The notes below the pieces were generated by a model. The model was not told the origin of the DNA and ran no database searches. It worked only from the letters and a program-made list of their open reading frames with translations. Source: Parasphingorhabdus marina DSM 22363 (lineage in GTDB: Bacteria > Pseudomonadota > Alphaproteobacteria > Sphingomonadales > Sphingomonadaceae). From it: a stretch of DNA of 64,000 nt. The translations under genes and the position numbers were made by a program. This document shows positions 24,928 through 34,322 of the stretch, one piece after another; the first letter of the stretch is position 1, and each line of letters begins with the position of its first letter. The stretch covers positions 248,001-312,000 of the forward strand of contig NZ_FSQW01000002.1 of NCBI RefSeq assembly GCF_900128895.1, read 5' to 3'.

Positions 24928-25716
24928 TCAAAGATTATCATATTGAGGCATGCCCAGGACATGGAACCCGCCATCCACGTGGATGATCTCGCCGGTGGTG
25001 CAGGCCCCGGCATCACCGCAAAGATACACAGCTGTCCCGCCGACCGCCTCCAGTGTGGCATTGCTGCGCAGCGGCGCATTGGTATCCGTATGCTTGTAGG
25101 TCTTGCGCACCCCTCCAATGGCGCTTGCGGCCAGCGTTTTCATTGGACCGGGGCTGATGGCGTTGACGCGGATCCCTTCGGGACCGAGATCATCGGCCAG
25201 ATAGCGCACCGCCGATTCCAGAGCTGCCTTGGCGACACCCATGACATTGTAATTCGGTGTCACGCGGGTGGAGCCCATGTAGCTCAGTGTCAATATCGTA
25301 CCCCCATGCTCCAGCATCATGGGATGCGCGCGGCGCGCCACTTCGATGAGGCTGTAGGCGGATATGTCCATACAGTTTTTGAAATTCTCGCGTGAAGTGT
25401 CGAGAATCCGGCCTGTCAATTCGGATTTGTCGGAATAGGCGATGGCGTGAATCAGAAAATCCAGTCTGTCCCACCGTGCCTGGAGCGCCGTAAAGGCAGC
25501 ATCCAGCGATGTGTCGTCGGTAACATCCACTTCGACCATGAAATCCGAACCGATACTCCGGGCCAAGGGTTCCAGCCTCTTGCCAAAAGCCTCTCCCTGG
25601 TAGGTAAATGCCAGTTCGGCGCCTTGTTCGGCGCAGGCTTTGGCAATCCCCCAGGCGATTGACCGTTCATTGGCAACGCCCATGACGAGACCGCGTTTTC
25701 CTTCAAGCACGCCCAT
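24928..25716 (-). CDS. fabI: Enoyl-[acyl-carrier-protein] reductase (NADH) FabI
   Basis: Reduces trans-2-enoyl-ACP in each fatty-acid elongation cycle. Short-chain dehydrogenase fold with the FabI-type N terminus LEGKRGLVMGVANERSIAWGIA, triad with the Y-x6-K motif YNVMGVAKAALE and SPGPMKTLAASAIGG following. 262 residues. It is the last gene of fabA-fabB-fabI, all on the minus strand. FabI is the target of triclosan and diazaborine; the Gly93-equivalent region HAIAYSDKSELTG is ordinary. Confidence 0.95.
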   Translation of the reverse strand: MGVLEGKRGLVMGVANERSIAWGIAKACAEQGAELAFTYQGEAFGKRLEPLARSIGSDFMVEVDVTDDTSLDAAFTALQARWDRLDFLIHAIAYSDKSELTGRILDTSRENFKNCMDISAYSLIEVARRAHPMMLEHGGTILTLSYMGSTRVTPNYNVMGVAKAALESAVRYLADDLGPEGIRVNAISPGPMKTLAASAIGGVRKTYKHTDTNAPLRSNATLEAVGGTAVYLCGDAGACTTGEIIHVDGGFHVLGMPQYDNL

Positions 25717-25761
25717 GTTCAGTCCACTTCATCTGCCCGCACGCAGAGGCGCGCGGTTATG

Positions 25762-26991
25762 TCATTCGCGAAATTTGGACAACAACATTGAACCATTGGT
25801 GCCGCCAAATCCAAAGCTGTTGGTCATAATCGTATCAAGCCCCGCATCCTCGACAATCTCCGTGGCGATCTCTTCCGGCTTCAGTGCTGGATCGAGATTC
25901 TCCACATTGATTGAAGGAATGATGAAATCATGTTCCAAAGCCAGCAAGCAATAGATCGCTTCCTGCGCGCCAGTAGCGCCCTGGCTGTGACCGGTCATGG
26001 ACTTGGTTGAACTGACCGGAGGAGTTGTGCCTTCACCAAATACCCGGCGTACGGCTTCGATCTCGCCAACATCGCCCACCGGCGTCGACGTGCCGTGGGC
26101 ATTGATATAGCTGACTTGGCGTTCTTCGCCGAGTGTCCTCAGCGCCCCGCGCATGGCGCGCTCGCCACCCTCGCCAGAAGGCGCAACCATGTCAGCGCCA
26201 TCAGAAGTAGCCCCGAAACCGGTGACTTCGGCGTAGATCCTGGCGCCTCGCGCCTGTGCATGTTCGAGGCTTTCCAGTACGACAATGGCACCGCCACCGC
26301 CAATCACAAATCCGTCACGGTCGGCATCAAACGCCCGCGAAGCCCGCTCCGGTGTGTCGTTATATTTACTCGACATCGCCCCCATAGCGTCAAACAGGCA
26401 GGATAATGTCCAGTCCAGTTCTTCGCCGCCGCCGCCAAACATTATATCCTGCTGACCAAGTGCGATCTGCTGCGCCGCCATACCGATGCAGTGCAGCGAG
26501 GTCGAGCAAGCCGAAGTGATGGAAAAGTTCATGCCCTTGATCTGATAGGCCGTGGCCAGGTTGGCGCTCACGGTGGAAGACATCGTCTTGGGTACGGCAA
26601 AGGGCCCGATGCGCTTGGTGCCACCAGTCTTGAGAACCGTCTGATGCGCCGCCAGCATGGCCGAGGTCGAGGGGCCACCGGATCCGGCGATGACACCGGT
26701 CATTGGATTGACCACGTCCTTTTCCTCCAACCCGGCATCAGCAATGGCTTGACCCATGGCAATATGGGCATAGGCAGCGCCCGGACCCATGAAGCGCAGG
26801 GTTCGTTTGTCGACATGCTCTTTGACATCAAGATCAACCGCCCCCGCGATTTGAGAGCGAAAGCCATGTTCGGCCATGGCTTCATTGAATGAAATGCCAG
26901 ATTTACCCGCTTTCAATGCGGTGAGTACTTCCGATGCATTATTGCCAATTGAGGAAACGATCCCCACCCCTGTAACGACGACGCGACGCAT
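25762..26991 (-). CDS. fabB: 3-oxoacyl-[acyl-carrier-protein] synthase I
   Basis: Condensing enzyme that extends unsaturated acyl-ACP from the FabA branch. Cys-His-His triad: SACSTSLH, NAHGTSTPVGD and SMTGHSQGATGAQEA, followed by NSFGFGGTNGSML. 409 residues. The gene follows fabA by 9 bp and is in turn followed by fabI after 45 bp, the typical alphaproteobacterial order; its pairing with FabA, not FabF, marks it as KAS I. Confidence 0.96.
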   Translation of the reverse strand: MRRVVVTGVGIVSSIGNNASEVLTALKAGKSGISFNEAMAEHGFRSQIAGAVDLDVKEHVDKRTLRFMGPGAAYAHIAMGQAIADAGLEEKDVVNPMTGVIAGSGGPSTSAMLAAHQTVLKTGGTKRIGPFAVPKTMSSTVSANLATAYQIKGMNFSITSACSTSLHCIGMAAQQIALGQQDIMFGGGGEELDWTLSCLFDAMGAMSSKYNDTPERASRAFDADRDGFVIGGGGAIVVLESLEHAQARGARIYAEVTGFGATSDGADMVAPSGEGGERAMRGALRTLGEERQVSYINAHGTSTPVGDVGEIEAVRRVFGEGTTPPVSSTKSMTGHSQGATGAQEAIYCLLALEHDFIIPSINVENLDPALKPEEIATEIVEDAGLDTIMTNSFGFGGTNGSMLLSKFRE

Positions 26992-27000
26992 GATTCCTCC

Positions 27001-27510
27001 TCAAGCCTCTGACAAGGCAACTTTCATATCTTTGACCTGATAGATGACCTCACCATCGGCCTCAACACGGCCATCGGCGACCCCCATTGTCAATCGCCGA
27101 GTTTGCACGGCTTTGGTGAAATCCACATAATAGGAAAGCATCTTGCGGTCGGGCCGCACCATGCCGGTAAGTTTGACCTCACCAACACCCAGCGCATAGC
27201 CGCGTCCCTGCCAGCCGCGCCAGCCGAGATTGAACCCTGTAAGCTGCCACAATCCGTCAAGGCCGAGGCAGCCGGGCATGATGGGATTGCCCGGGAAGTG
27301 GCAGTCGAAGAACCAGAGTTCGGGCGTTATGTCGAACTCTGCAACAACATGACCCTTTCCATGGGAGCCGCCGTCACCGGAGATATCAGTAATTCGGTCC
27401 ATCATCAGCATCGGCGGTTCTGGTAATTGCGCATTGCCGGGACCGAACAACTCTCCCCGAGCGCATTTCAACAGCTCATCACGATCAAAGCTGGTTGGAA
27501 AATCTGTCAT
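27001..27510 (-). CDS. fabA: 3-hydroxydecanoyl-[acyl-carrier-protein] dehydratase/isomerase
   Basis: Dehydrates 3-hydroxydecanoyl-ACP and isomerises trans-2- to cis-3-decenoyl-ACP, the entry to unsaturated fatty acids. Hot-dog fold with catalytic His in [24 protein letters not shown]. 169 residues, normal length. First gene of the fabA-fabB-fabI operon; its promoter must lie in the 310-bp gap to the right. No Fur-family regulator gene is next to it, unlike the irr-fabA order of some rhizobia. Confidence 0.95.
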   Translation of the reverse strand: MTDFPTSFDRDELLKCARGELFGPGNAQLPEPPMLMMDRITDISGDGGSHGKGHVVAEFDITPELWFFDCHFPGNPIMPGCLGLDGLWQLTGFNLGWRGWQGRGYALGVGEVKLTGMVRPDRKMLSYYVDFTKAVQTRRLTMGVADGRVEADGEVIYQVKDMKVALSEA

Positions 27511-27820
27511 CCCCGTTGGTACTCCCTGCCTTTAGTCACTTAGTCGACGCACCGTCTAGCACCCCGGATTGACAAGGGAAAGAGCGCATGGACTTCCGGT
27601 CGCACCAGTTGGAAATCACTCGCAAAGTACCTCGATTGCGTTGAACGGCAAGCGATACATCAGACCATATATCAGAAGCTTACATATCTTTTCGGCCCAT
27701 TGAGCAAAGCGTCTTCGGAAATGATGGGAAAGTGCTTGCTGACCAGCAATGGATTTTTTTGCGGCCGTTAACTTCTCGGTACCCATTTTGCTTTATCTCT
27801 TTTGAGGGGCGCGAAACGGG
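27511..27820. other. Gap between divergent fabA and PilZ genes
   Basis: About 310 bp without a convincing gene. It should contain both divergent promoters, but I see no clear -35/-10 pair. One GTTAAC half palindrome (27767-27772) and a T-run (27754-27760) are present. The right part has GAGGGG at 27804-27809 as a possible ribosome site for the PilZ gene. Confidence 0.4.
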
Positions 27821-28165
27821 ATGTTGGGGCACGCAATGGCGTTGAAATCCACGCGATACAGAAAGGTTGAACCGGCTGCGTTAAATCGCAGATCTGTCGC
27901 GCGTCAACGCGTCAAGGTCAGCCGCGCATCCTTTCGCCGCTCCAGCAACCGCGATATCAAGGCCGATCTGGTCGATATCTCCGTTTACGGATGTCGCCTC
28001 GAGGCCGATGCGGTATTCCAGGAAGGCGAGGAAATCTCTCTGGACGTTGCCTCCGCCGATCCTGTCACCGCAGTGGTGGTTTGGCACAAGGTCAAACAGG
28101 CAGGCTGTCGATTCAAGGAAGCACTGGATCCCGAGATATTGCGCCGCCTGACTCTGGCAGGATGA
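27821..28165 (+). CDS. PilZ-domain protein
   Basis: Single PilZ domain (residues about 20-110): the c-di-GMP region has RRSVARQRVKVSRASF (an RxxxR-type start) and the second motif DISVYGCRLEA (DxSxxG), then a beta-barrel with VVVWHKVKQAGCRFKE. It probably binds cyclic di-GMP and alters motility or envelope functions; output unknown. It is basic at its N terminus. ATG 27821 or ATG 27836 could be the start; the latter has GGGG 6 bp upstream. Confidence 0.85.
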   Translation: MLGHAMALKSTRYRKVEPAALNRRSVARQRVKVSRASFRRSSNRDIKADLVDISVYGCRLEADAVFQEGEEISLDVASADPVTAVVVWHKVKQAGCRFKEALDPEILRRLTLAG

Positions 28166-28252
28166 TTGCGGCGGCCCGGCATCCGGGTTGCAGAAACCAG
28201 AAAATCACCTAAGCTTTTTTGATGTTGTTGAACATCACGATGAGGCAGATCC

Positions 28253-28708
28253 GTGCAAGTTGAGGTAGATGATCTTTCCGGCGATGCCGTGCGGGCATTG
28301 CTGGCGGCGCATCTGGATGGAATGCGGGCCAGTTCTCCGCCGGACAGCGTCCATGCGCTCGACCTTTCGGCATTACAAACCGCAGATATGACGGTCTGGA
28401 CTTGCCGGGATCAGGGTGAAGTGCTGGGTGTGGGTGCGCTCAAGCAGCTTTCCGAAGACCATGGCGAAATCAAATCGATGCGAACCGACTCGCGCCACCT
28501 GCGCAAAGGCGTAGGCCTGTCAATTCTCGAGCAGATAATTGCCGAGGCCCGGAGCAGGGGGTATCGCCGGTTAAGTCTGGAAACCGGTTCCGGAGAAGAA
28601 TTTGAACCCGCCCTGCAAATGTATCGCAAGCGGGGTTTCCGGAACGGACCGGCATTCGCAGACTATCGGGCGACGGACTTTAATCAGTTTCTGCATATGG
28701 ACTTGTAA
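28253..28708 (+). CDS. GNAT-family acetyltransferase
   Basis: 151 residues beginning at GTG 28253. The acetyl-CoA site is in SRHLRKGVGLSILEQIIAEA (motif A: R-x2-G-x-G/A) and LYRKRGFRNG-type motif B (MYRKRGFRNGP). The middle EIKSMRTDSR is a classic GNAT beta-4 strand. Similar to PaiA/YsnE-like acetyltransferases of small molecules or proteins; substrate unknown. It is followed 17 bp later by a membrane protein gene in the same direction. Confidence 0.85.
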   Translation: MQVEVDDLSGDAVRALLAAHLDGMRASSPPDSVHALDLSALQTADMTVWTCRDQGEVLGVGALKQLSEDHGEIKSMRTDSRHLRKGVGLSILEQIIAEARSRGYRRLSLETGSGEEFEPALQMYRKRGFRNGPAFADYRATDFNQFLHMDL

Positions 28709-28725
28709 CGACAGGGGATCATCAA

Positions 28726-29085
28726 ATGGCCGAGCGGATATCCTGGCTGGTTCTCGGTGTGCTGATCCATTTGCCGCCCTTCCTCGCGTTTCTTCGTCCT
28801 TCGCTGCTGACCAGTCTTTACGACGTGGGGCGAGATGATCCTGGCTTTGCGCTGCTCCATCACCGCGCCGCGCTGTTCGGACTGGTTGTCCTGGCTTGTG
28901 TCTGGGCGACCTTTGATCCCGGTGTCCGGAAACTTGCTGTTCTGCTCACCGCCTTGTCGATGGCAAGCTTCCTGATCATCTATCTTGCCTACGGGCAGCC
29001 GTTATCACTGCAAACCATCGCCCTTGTCGATGCCGCCGGATTGCCATTTCTGGCCTATGTTGGCTGGAAAGCCTTTACGTCCTGA
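28726..29085 (+). CDS. Small integral membrane protein of unknown function
   Basis: 119 residues with about four hydrophobic helices: ISWLVLGVLIHLPPFLAF, ALFGLVVLACVWATF, LAVLLTALSMASFLIIYLAYG and ALVDAAGLPFLAYVGW. No conserved domain that I can name. It lies 17 bp after the GNAT gene and is likely co-transcribed. Its 3' end is only 20 bp from the convergent amtB stop. Confidence 0.7.
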   Translation: MAERISWLVLGVLIHLPPFLAFLRPSLLTSLYDVGRDDPGFALLHHRAALFGLVVLACVWATFDPGVRKLAVLLTALSMASFLIIYLAYGQPLSLQTIALVDAAGLPFLAYVGWKAFTS

Positions 29086-29105
29086 CAACCCTGTGCCCGC
29101 AGAAT

Positions 29106-30419
29106 CTAGTCGAGATCCCAGGCGCGTTCCCCGTGGCTCGCAATATCCAGGCCATCCCGCTCGTCATCCTCGCTGACGCGCATGGGAATGATGAAGGATA
29201 TGCCGAAACCGATAATGAATGTTGCGATGGCAGACCAAAGGGCGACCGTTCCCACCCCGATCAGCTGTGCGACAAACTGGCCGCCAAAATCCATGCCTTC
29301 GGAATAGCCAACACCACCGAAGCCATCGGCTATAAACAGCGCAAGCAACAAACTGCCCAGGATCCCGCCGACGCCGTGGACGGCGAAAACATCCAGGCTG
29401 TCGTCGATCTGGAAGCCGTTCTTGACCAGGCTGACGGCAAAGAAACAGACCAGACCTGCTGCAGCGCCGATAATGATGGAAGCTCCGGGACCGACGAACC
29501 CGGCAGCGGGCGTGATGGTTGCCAGTCCGGCAATGGCGCCGGTGGCGATGCCTACTGCGGTGGATTTGCCGACCTTGATGCGTTCGATGACGATCCACAT
29601 CAGGGCAGCGACCGAAGCGGCGACATGGGTATTGATGATCGCGGCCGAAGCATCGTCGGTTGCGGCCAGCGCGGAACCGCCATTGAAGCCGAACCAGCCT
29701 ACCCAGAGCAGACCAGCGCCAGCAACTGTGAGAGCGGGACTATGGGGGAGCATAAGCGTTTTCGGCCAGCCGATCCGTTTGCCAAGCATGATGGCGACGA
29801 CAAGCGCCGAGACGCCAGCGGTGGTATGCACCACAATTCCGCCGGCAAAATCCAGCACACCCAGCCCGCTGAGCCAGCCACCGCCCCAGACCCAATGGGT
29901 CACGGGTGCATAGACCACGAGCAGCCACAAAGCAGAAAACGCCACAACCCAGCCAAAGCGGGCACGTTCGACCCAGGCGCCAACCATCAGGGCAGGGGTG
30001 ATCACGGCAAATGTCATCTGGAACATGGCAAAAGCAGATTCCGGAATGTTCAGACCTTCGCGAACATTGCCCAGTTCGAGCAACATCCAGTTAAGGCCAC
30101 CGCCCAGAATGCCGTTGGACACCGGGCCGAAAGCCAATGTGTAACCGACAATAACCCATAGGACAGAACATATACCGGCAATCGCCATGCACTGGATCAG
30201 TACCGACAGGAAGTTTTTGGAACGGACCAGACCGCCATAAAACAGCGACAAGCCGGGCAATGTCATAAGGAGTACGAGGGCAGTGGCTGTCAGGATCCAT
30301 GCGGTATCGCCTGTGTCTCCGGCAGCCGCCGCAGGATCGACAACATCCTGTGCCATTAAAGGCGCAGCCGCCGCGAACGTGGCAAACAGCGCCGTGAAGA
30401 TCTTGCTCGTAAATTTCAT
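29106..30419 (-). CDS. amtB: Ammonium transporter AmtB
   Basis: Inner-membrane ammonia channel of the Amt/Rh family. A signal-like N terminus (ALFATFAAAAPLMA) is followed by eleven hydrophobic helices; PGLSLFYGGLVRSKN is the family signature, and HTTAGVSALV and LGWFGFNGGSAL-type segments carry the pore His and Phe. ATG 30419 (MKFTSKIFTALF) is supported by AGGGG just upstream; the longer frame to 30458 is rejected. No glnK (PII regulator) is next to it, although glnK-amtB pairs are common in proteobacteria. Confidence 0.93.
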   Translation of the reverse strand: MKFTSKIFTALFATFAAAAPLMAQDVVDPAAAAGDTGDTAWILTATALVLLMTLPGLSLFYGGLVRSKNFLSVLIQCMAIAGICSVLWVIVGYTLAFGPVSNGILGGGLNWMLLELGNVREGLNIPESAFAMFQMTFAVITPALMVGAWVERARFGWVVAFSALWLLVVYAPVTHWVWGGGWLSGLGVLDFAGGIVVHTTAGVSALVVAIMLGKRIGWPKTLMLPHSPALTVAGAGLLWVGWFGFNGGSALAATDDASAAIINTHVAASVAALMWIVIERIKVGKSTAVGIATGAIAGLATITPAAGFVGPGASIIIGAAAGLVCFFAVSLVKNGFQIDDSLDVFAVHGVGGILGSLLLALFIADGFGGVGYSEGMDFGGQFVAQLIGVGTVALWSAIATFIIGFGISFIIPMRVSEDDERDGLDIASHGERAWDLD

Positions 30420-30531
30420 GAGAACCCCTGAGACCATAATTGTATTGCGTCCGACCATGCCGTCGAATCATTATCGAACGCAGGTCTAGTCGAGAGCGGG
30501 GATGGACTCAACAGCCAAGCGGCTGCGTCAG

Positions 30532-31530
30532 CTATATCCAGCCTTCCAGCACCTGGTCAGGCGGCCGGTGACCATCTGCCCAGACCCGGATATTGGCAAT
30601 CACGCGGTTGCCGGAAGCTTCGCGTCCCTCGAAGGTCGCGCTTCCCATATGCGGGAGCAGCACGACATTTTTCAGATCAAGCAGGCGCTTGTCGACTGCG
30701 GGTTCACGGGTATAGACATCCAGCCCGGCACCGCTGATGGTCTCGTTCTCCAGCGCGTCAATAAGAGCATCCTCGTCGATCAGATCGCCACGCGCGGTGT
30801 TGATCAGATAGGTGGAGCTTTTCATCTTCGCGATGCGCTCGGCGTTGATCATCCGGAAGGTCTCGTCCGTCCGGGGACAATGTAGCGAGATGATGTCACA
30901 ATCAGACAGCAGGTCATCAAGACTTTCGACATAATTGGCGTTGAGCGACTCCTCCACTGCCGGAGGAAGCTGTCTACGGTTGTGGTAGAAGATCGACATG
31001 CCAAAGCCCGATGCGCGGCGGGCAACGGCCTGACCGATGCGCCCCATCCCGATGATCCCAAGTTTCTTGCCGCCAATGCAATGGCCCAGCATGCCCGAAG
31101 GTTTCCAGCCTTCCCACTGACCGGAACGCATCAGTTTCTCGCCTTCTGCAAGACGGCGAGGGACCGAGAGAATGAGCGCCATCGTCATGTCCGCCGTGTC
31201 TTCGGTGAACACACCTGGCGTATTGGTCACCATGATCTTCCGTTCCCGTGCTGCTGCGAGATCAATGTGATCGACGCCGGCACCGAAGCTGGCGATCAGC
31301 TTCAATCGATCCGGGGCTCCCGCAATCATCTCAGCGTCGATCCGATCGGTAACAGTCGGCACCAGCACATCGCAATCCGCCATCGCGGCAACCAGGTCAT
31401 CACGCGAAAATTCGCGATCAGTCAGATTGGGCACAACGTCGAACAGCTCTGCCATCCGGTCATGAACGGCATCGGCCAGTTCACGGGTGATGATGACACG
31501 GGGTTTCGCTGGGCGGGCAGAGTCGGGCAT
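30532..31530 (-). CDS. D-isomer-specific 2-hydroxyacid dehydrogenase (glyoxylate/hydroxypyruvate reductase-like)
   Basis: NAD(P)-dependent oxidoreductase of about 332 residues. The dinucleotide-binding loop is LGIIGMGRIGQAVARRA; catalytic Arg in NTARGDLID, Glu in GLDVYTREP and His in LLPHMGSATFEGREAS complete the family triad. Best matches are glyoxylate/hydroxypyruvate reductases (GhrB-type), but 2-ketogluconate reduction is possible. Single gene, reading away from the SH3-protein gene. Confidence 0.88.
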   Translation of the reverse strand: MPDSARPAKPRVIITRELADAVHDRMAELFDVVPNLTDREFSRDDLVAAMADCDVLVPTVTDRIDAEMIAGAPDRLKLIASFGAGVDHIDLAAARERKIMVTNTPGVFTEDTADMTMALILSVPRRLAEGEKLMRSGQWEGWKPSGMLGHCIGGKKLGIIGMGRIGQAVARRASGFGMSIFYHNRRQLPPAVEESLNANYVESLDDLLSDCDIISLHCPRTDETFRMINAERIAKMKSSTYLINTARGDLIDEDALIDALENETISGAGLDVYTREPAVDKRLLDLKNVVLLPHMGSATFEGREASGNRVIANIRVWADGHRPPDQVLEGWI

Positions 31531-31641
31531 AGGCGTTTTGCTATGCCTGAATTTTACATCAGGTCAAGCAGGCGGCGCTTGAAGGCAACGCGGTTTTCGG
31601 TTTAGGAACGAGCGGCTGGGGAAAAGGTGCAACGATCAGTT

Positions 31642-32109
31642 ATGCGTAAGATTGTCTTTTTGGCTTCCATCGCGACCGCCGCGCTGGCGAGCCCGGCTGC
31701 GGCACAGCAGCAACCACCATATTGGGCCTCGATCGATGAACCCGAGGCGCGGATGCGCACCGGCCCAAGCACGGAATATCCGACCATGTGGATTTATCGT
31801 CGGGAACGCCTGCCGCTCAAAATACTCGCGCGGTATAAGGCGTGGCGCAAAGTCGAGGATCATGATGGCGCGCAGGGCTGGATGCATGCCCGGCTCCTGA
31901 CTGCATCCCGAACCGGCCTGATTATCGGAGAGGAACCCCGTGCACTCAGAGCAAAGCCGGAAGCAGGTGCCCGGATCATCTGGCGCGTGGAACCCGGCGT
32001 GGTCGGCCGGATATCGCAATGCGAAAACGGCTGGTGCCTGTTCGATGTGAGAGGCCGCCGCGGCTATGTCTCTTATGACGACATGTGGGGCGACGAGCCG
32101 CTCAAATAG
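31642..32109 (+). CDS. Exported SH3-like domain protein
   Basis: Residues 1-21 are a signal peptide (MRKIVFLASIATAALASPAAA). The rest contains two bacterial SH3-like units: ARMRTGPSTEYPTMWIYRRERLPLKIL with WRKVEDHDGAQGWMHARLL, and RALRAKPEAGARIIW with ENGWCLFDVRGRRGYVSYDDMWG. Such proteins bind periplasmic or cell-wall targets. ATG 31642 is preferred over GTG 31627. It stops 7 bp before the convergent thiolase stop. Specific partner unknown. Confidence 0.88.
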   Translation: MRKIVFLASIATAALASPAAAQQQPPYWASIDEPEARMRTGPSTEYPTMWIYRRERLPLKILARYKAWRKVEDHDGAQGWMHARLLTASRTGLIIGEEPRALRAKPEAGARIIWRVEPGVVGRISQCENGWCLFDVRGRRGYVSYDDMWGDEPLK

Positions 32110-32116
32110 CGTCGCG

Positions 32117-33307
32117 CTAGTCTGCCATTTCAATAGCAACAGCGGTTGCTTCACCACCGCCGATACACAGGGCCGCTACACCCTTTTTCAGACCACGTTT
32201 TTTCAGCGCCGCCATCAGCGTCACCATGATCCGCGCACCGCTGGCTCCAATCGGATGGCCAAGTGCCGTTGCCCCGCCGTTCACATTCAGCTTGTCGCGG
32301 GTAATCCCGATATCCTGCATCGCAAACATGGCCACGCAGGCGAAGGCTTCGTTGACCTCCCAAAGGTCGACATCTTCCACGCCCCAGCTGGCCTTTTCGA
32401 GTACCTTTTTGATCGCGCTCACCGGAGCTGTGGTGAACCTGGCCGGAGCATGGGCATGGGCAGCATGGGCGACAACCCTTGCGACGGGTTTCAGGCCTTT
32501 TTCTTCGGCCACGCTGGCACGGGAGAGGACCATCGCTGCCGCACCGTCCGAAATGGACGATGCATTGGCAGCCGTAATCGTGCCGTCCTTGGCAAAGGCG
32601 GGGCGCAGATGCGGGATCTTGTCGGGTTTGCCCTTGAGCGGCTGTTCGTCCTTGTCGACAACCACGCTGCCCTTGCGGGTTTTGACCTCAACCGCAACGA
32701 CTTCTTCGTCAAAGGCATCGCCCTCGACGGCCGATTTCGCCCGGGCCAGGGATTCAATCGCATATTCATCCTGGGCTTCGCGGGTCAGCTGATATTCGCC
32801 AGCGGTTTCTTCGGCAAAACTGCCCATCGCCCGGCCCGGTTCATAGGCGTCCTCCAGGCCATCCAGAAACATGTGGTCCTTGACTTCAGCATGACCAAGC
32901 CGGGCTCCGGCGCGCATTTTTGGGAGCAGATAGGGGGCGTTGGTCATGCTTTCCATGCCGCCTGTGACGATGATGTCGACAGAACCCGCCGCCAGCGCCT
33001 CGGCGCCCATGATGGCGGTCTGCATGCCGGACCCGCACATTTTGTTGACAGTAGTTGCTTCGACCGATTCCGGCAGGCCGCCAAGGATTGCCGCCTGCCG
33101 TGCCGGGGCCTGGCCCTGTCCGGCTGACAGGACGTTGCCCATGTAAATGCGCTCGACATCCGAACCATCGATCCCGGCCCGTTCCACAGCTGCCTTGACC
33201 GCCACAGCACCGAGATCCGGCGCGCTGACATCGCCAAGGGCACCAAGCATTCCACCCATTGGTGTCCGGGCATAGGACAGAATGACGACGGGATCCGGGT
33301 TCAGCAT
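32117..33307 (-). CDS. Acetyl-CoA C-acetyltransferase (thiolase)
   Basis: Thiolase II fold, 396 residues. Nucleophilic Cys in VNKMCGSGMQT, the His of GHPIGASGARIM and Cys in AALCIGGGEATAVA are all present. Probably condenses or cleaves acetoacetyl-CoA for polyhydroxybutyrate or fatty-acid breakdown. ATG 33307 (MLNPDPVVILSYARTP) is taken since the upstream extension has no counterpart. Single gene between convergent SH3 protein and divergent prepilin peptidase. Confidence 0.92.
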   Translation of the reverse strand: MLNPDPVVILSYARTPMGGMLGALGDVSAPDLGAVAVKAAVERAGIDGSDVERIYMGNVLSAGQGQAPARQAAILGGLPESVEATTVNKMCGSGMQTAIMGAEALAAGSVDIIVTGGMESMTNAPYLLPKMRAGARLGHAEVKDHMFLDGLEDAYEPGRAMGSFAEETAGEYQLTREAQDEYAIESLARAKSAVEGDAFDEEVVAVEVKTRKGSVVVDKDEQPLKGKPDKIPHLRPAFAKDGTITAANASSISDGAAAMVLSRASVAEEKGLKPVARVVAHAAHAHAPARFTTAPVSAIKKVLEKASWGVEDVDLWEVNEAFACVAMFAMQDIGITRDKLNVNGGATALGHPIGASGARIMVTLMAALKKRGLKKGVAALCIGGGEATAVAIEMAD

Positions 33308-33466
33308 GAGAGGGCCTTTCAGTTGTTCGGGTGTCTGCAGCAATATCTGGCAGACCGCGTGTTTCTGCAGTCCACATAGGCAGACATTTCGCCCTTTTCA
33401 ATCATTGCATTGATCATCTTGACCCGCCGTGCCAATCGGGAAGTATTGTGGCATGCCGGAGATTTG

Positions 33467-34246
33467 ATGTCCCTTTTGTTTTATCCCGTTGCCGGTGCAA
33501 TATTTGGCCTGATCATCGGAAGCTTTCTGGCCACTGTTCTGGTGCGCTGGCCAGCAGGAGAATCGGCGCTTGGAGGACGATCGCGCTGTGACCAGTGCCA
33601 GTCCAGTCTGAGCGCCCGCGAGTTGATTCCGGTCGTGAGCTACATTCTGCAGTCCGGTAAATGTCGCGCATGCCGGCACAAGATTGCGCCGGAACACCCG
33701 GCCATGGAACTGACAGCTGCAATGATCGGGGCACTGGCCTTCGCGCAGGCTCCCGGTGTTGAAGGACTGCTCGGGGCCTTGCTTGGCTGGCAGCTATTGT
33801 TGCTTGCTGCACTGGACGTGAAGCACCAGTGGTTGCCGGATCGTCTGACATATTTGCTGATTATCAGCGGATTGCTTGGCGGTCTGTTGGCAGGCAGCCC
33901 GCTGATGGCTGATCGCGCCATTGGAGCTGTGACCGGTTTTGCCGTCTTTTGGGTAGTACGCTTGCTGTATTTTCGTGCCCGCGAGCAGGAAGGCCTGGGG
34001 CAGGGGGATGCCAAGTTGCTGGCCGGTATTGGTGCCTGGCTGGGCTGGATGGCTTTGCCAATGGTTGTTCTGCTGGCCTGTATCATCGGGCTGGCGGGCG
34101 TTTTCCTGTCGCGGTTGAGGGGGCAGGCGGTAGCCGCTGATACGGCGTTGCCGTTTGGCAGCTACCTTGCTGTAGCGGCATTTCCGCTTTGGCTGATAAC
34201 CACGGAAATTCCAGTCAGCGCTCTGGCTGAAATATTCACCCTGTAA
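33467..34246 (+). CDS. Prepilin peptidase (A24 family, PilD/GspO-like)
   Basis: Inner-membrane aspartyl protease that cuts leader peptides of type IV pilins or type II pseudopilins. The N-terminal DiS_P_DiS zinc-type domain has two CxxC pairs (RCDQCQ and CRACRHK). The two catalytic Asp are in ALDVKHQWLPD and GQGDAKLLAG. Several hydrophobic helices follow. Start ATG 33467 (MSLLFYPVAGAIFG) is preferred over 33410. No pilin or secretion-system gene is in the window, so its substrate is not visible. tRNA-Leu follows 76 bp after. Confidence 0.9.
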   Translation: MSLLFYPVAGAIFGLIIGSFLATVLVRWPAGESALGGRSRCDQCQSSLSARELIPVVSYILQSGKCRACRHKIAPEHPAMELTAAMIGALAFAQAPGVEGLLGALLGWQLLLLAALDVKHQWLPDRLTYLLIISGLLGGLLAGSPLMADRAIGAVTGFAVFWVVRLLYFRAREQEGLGQGDAKLLAGIGAWLGWMALPMVVLLACIIGLAGVFLSRLRGQAVAADTALPFGSYLAVAAFPLWLITTEIPVSALAEIFTL

Positions 34247-34322
34247 AAGCCGTTGCAAGGCGGAAAGGTCTTCGCTAACAGAAGCGCGATTTTGAAGAAG
34301 CCCGTCTGCGGCGTCAAAATCA

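Noticed and set aside
29133-30161. Long plus-strand frame (342 codons) over amtB
   Set aside because: The minus-strand frame is a clear ammonium transporter; the plus frame has low-complexity composition.
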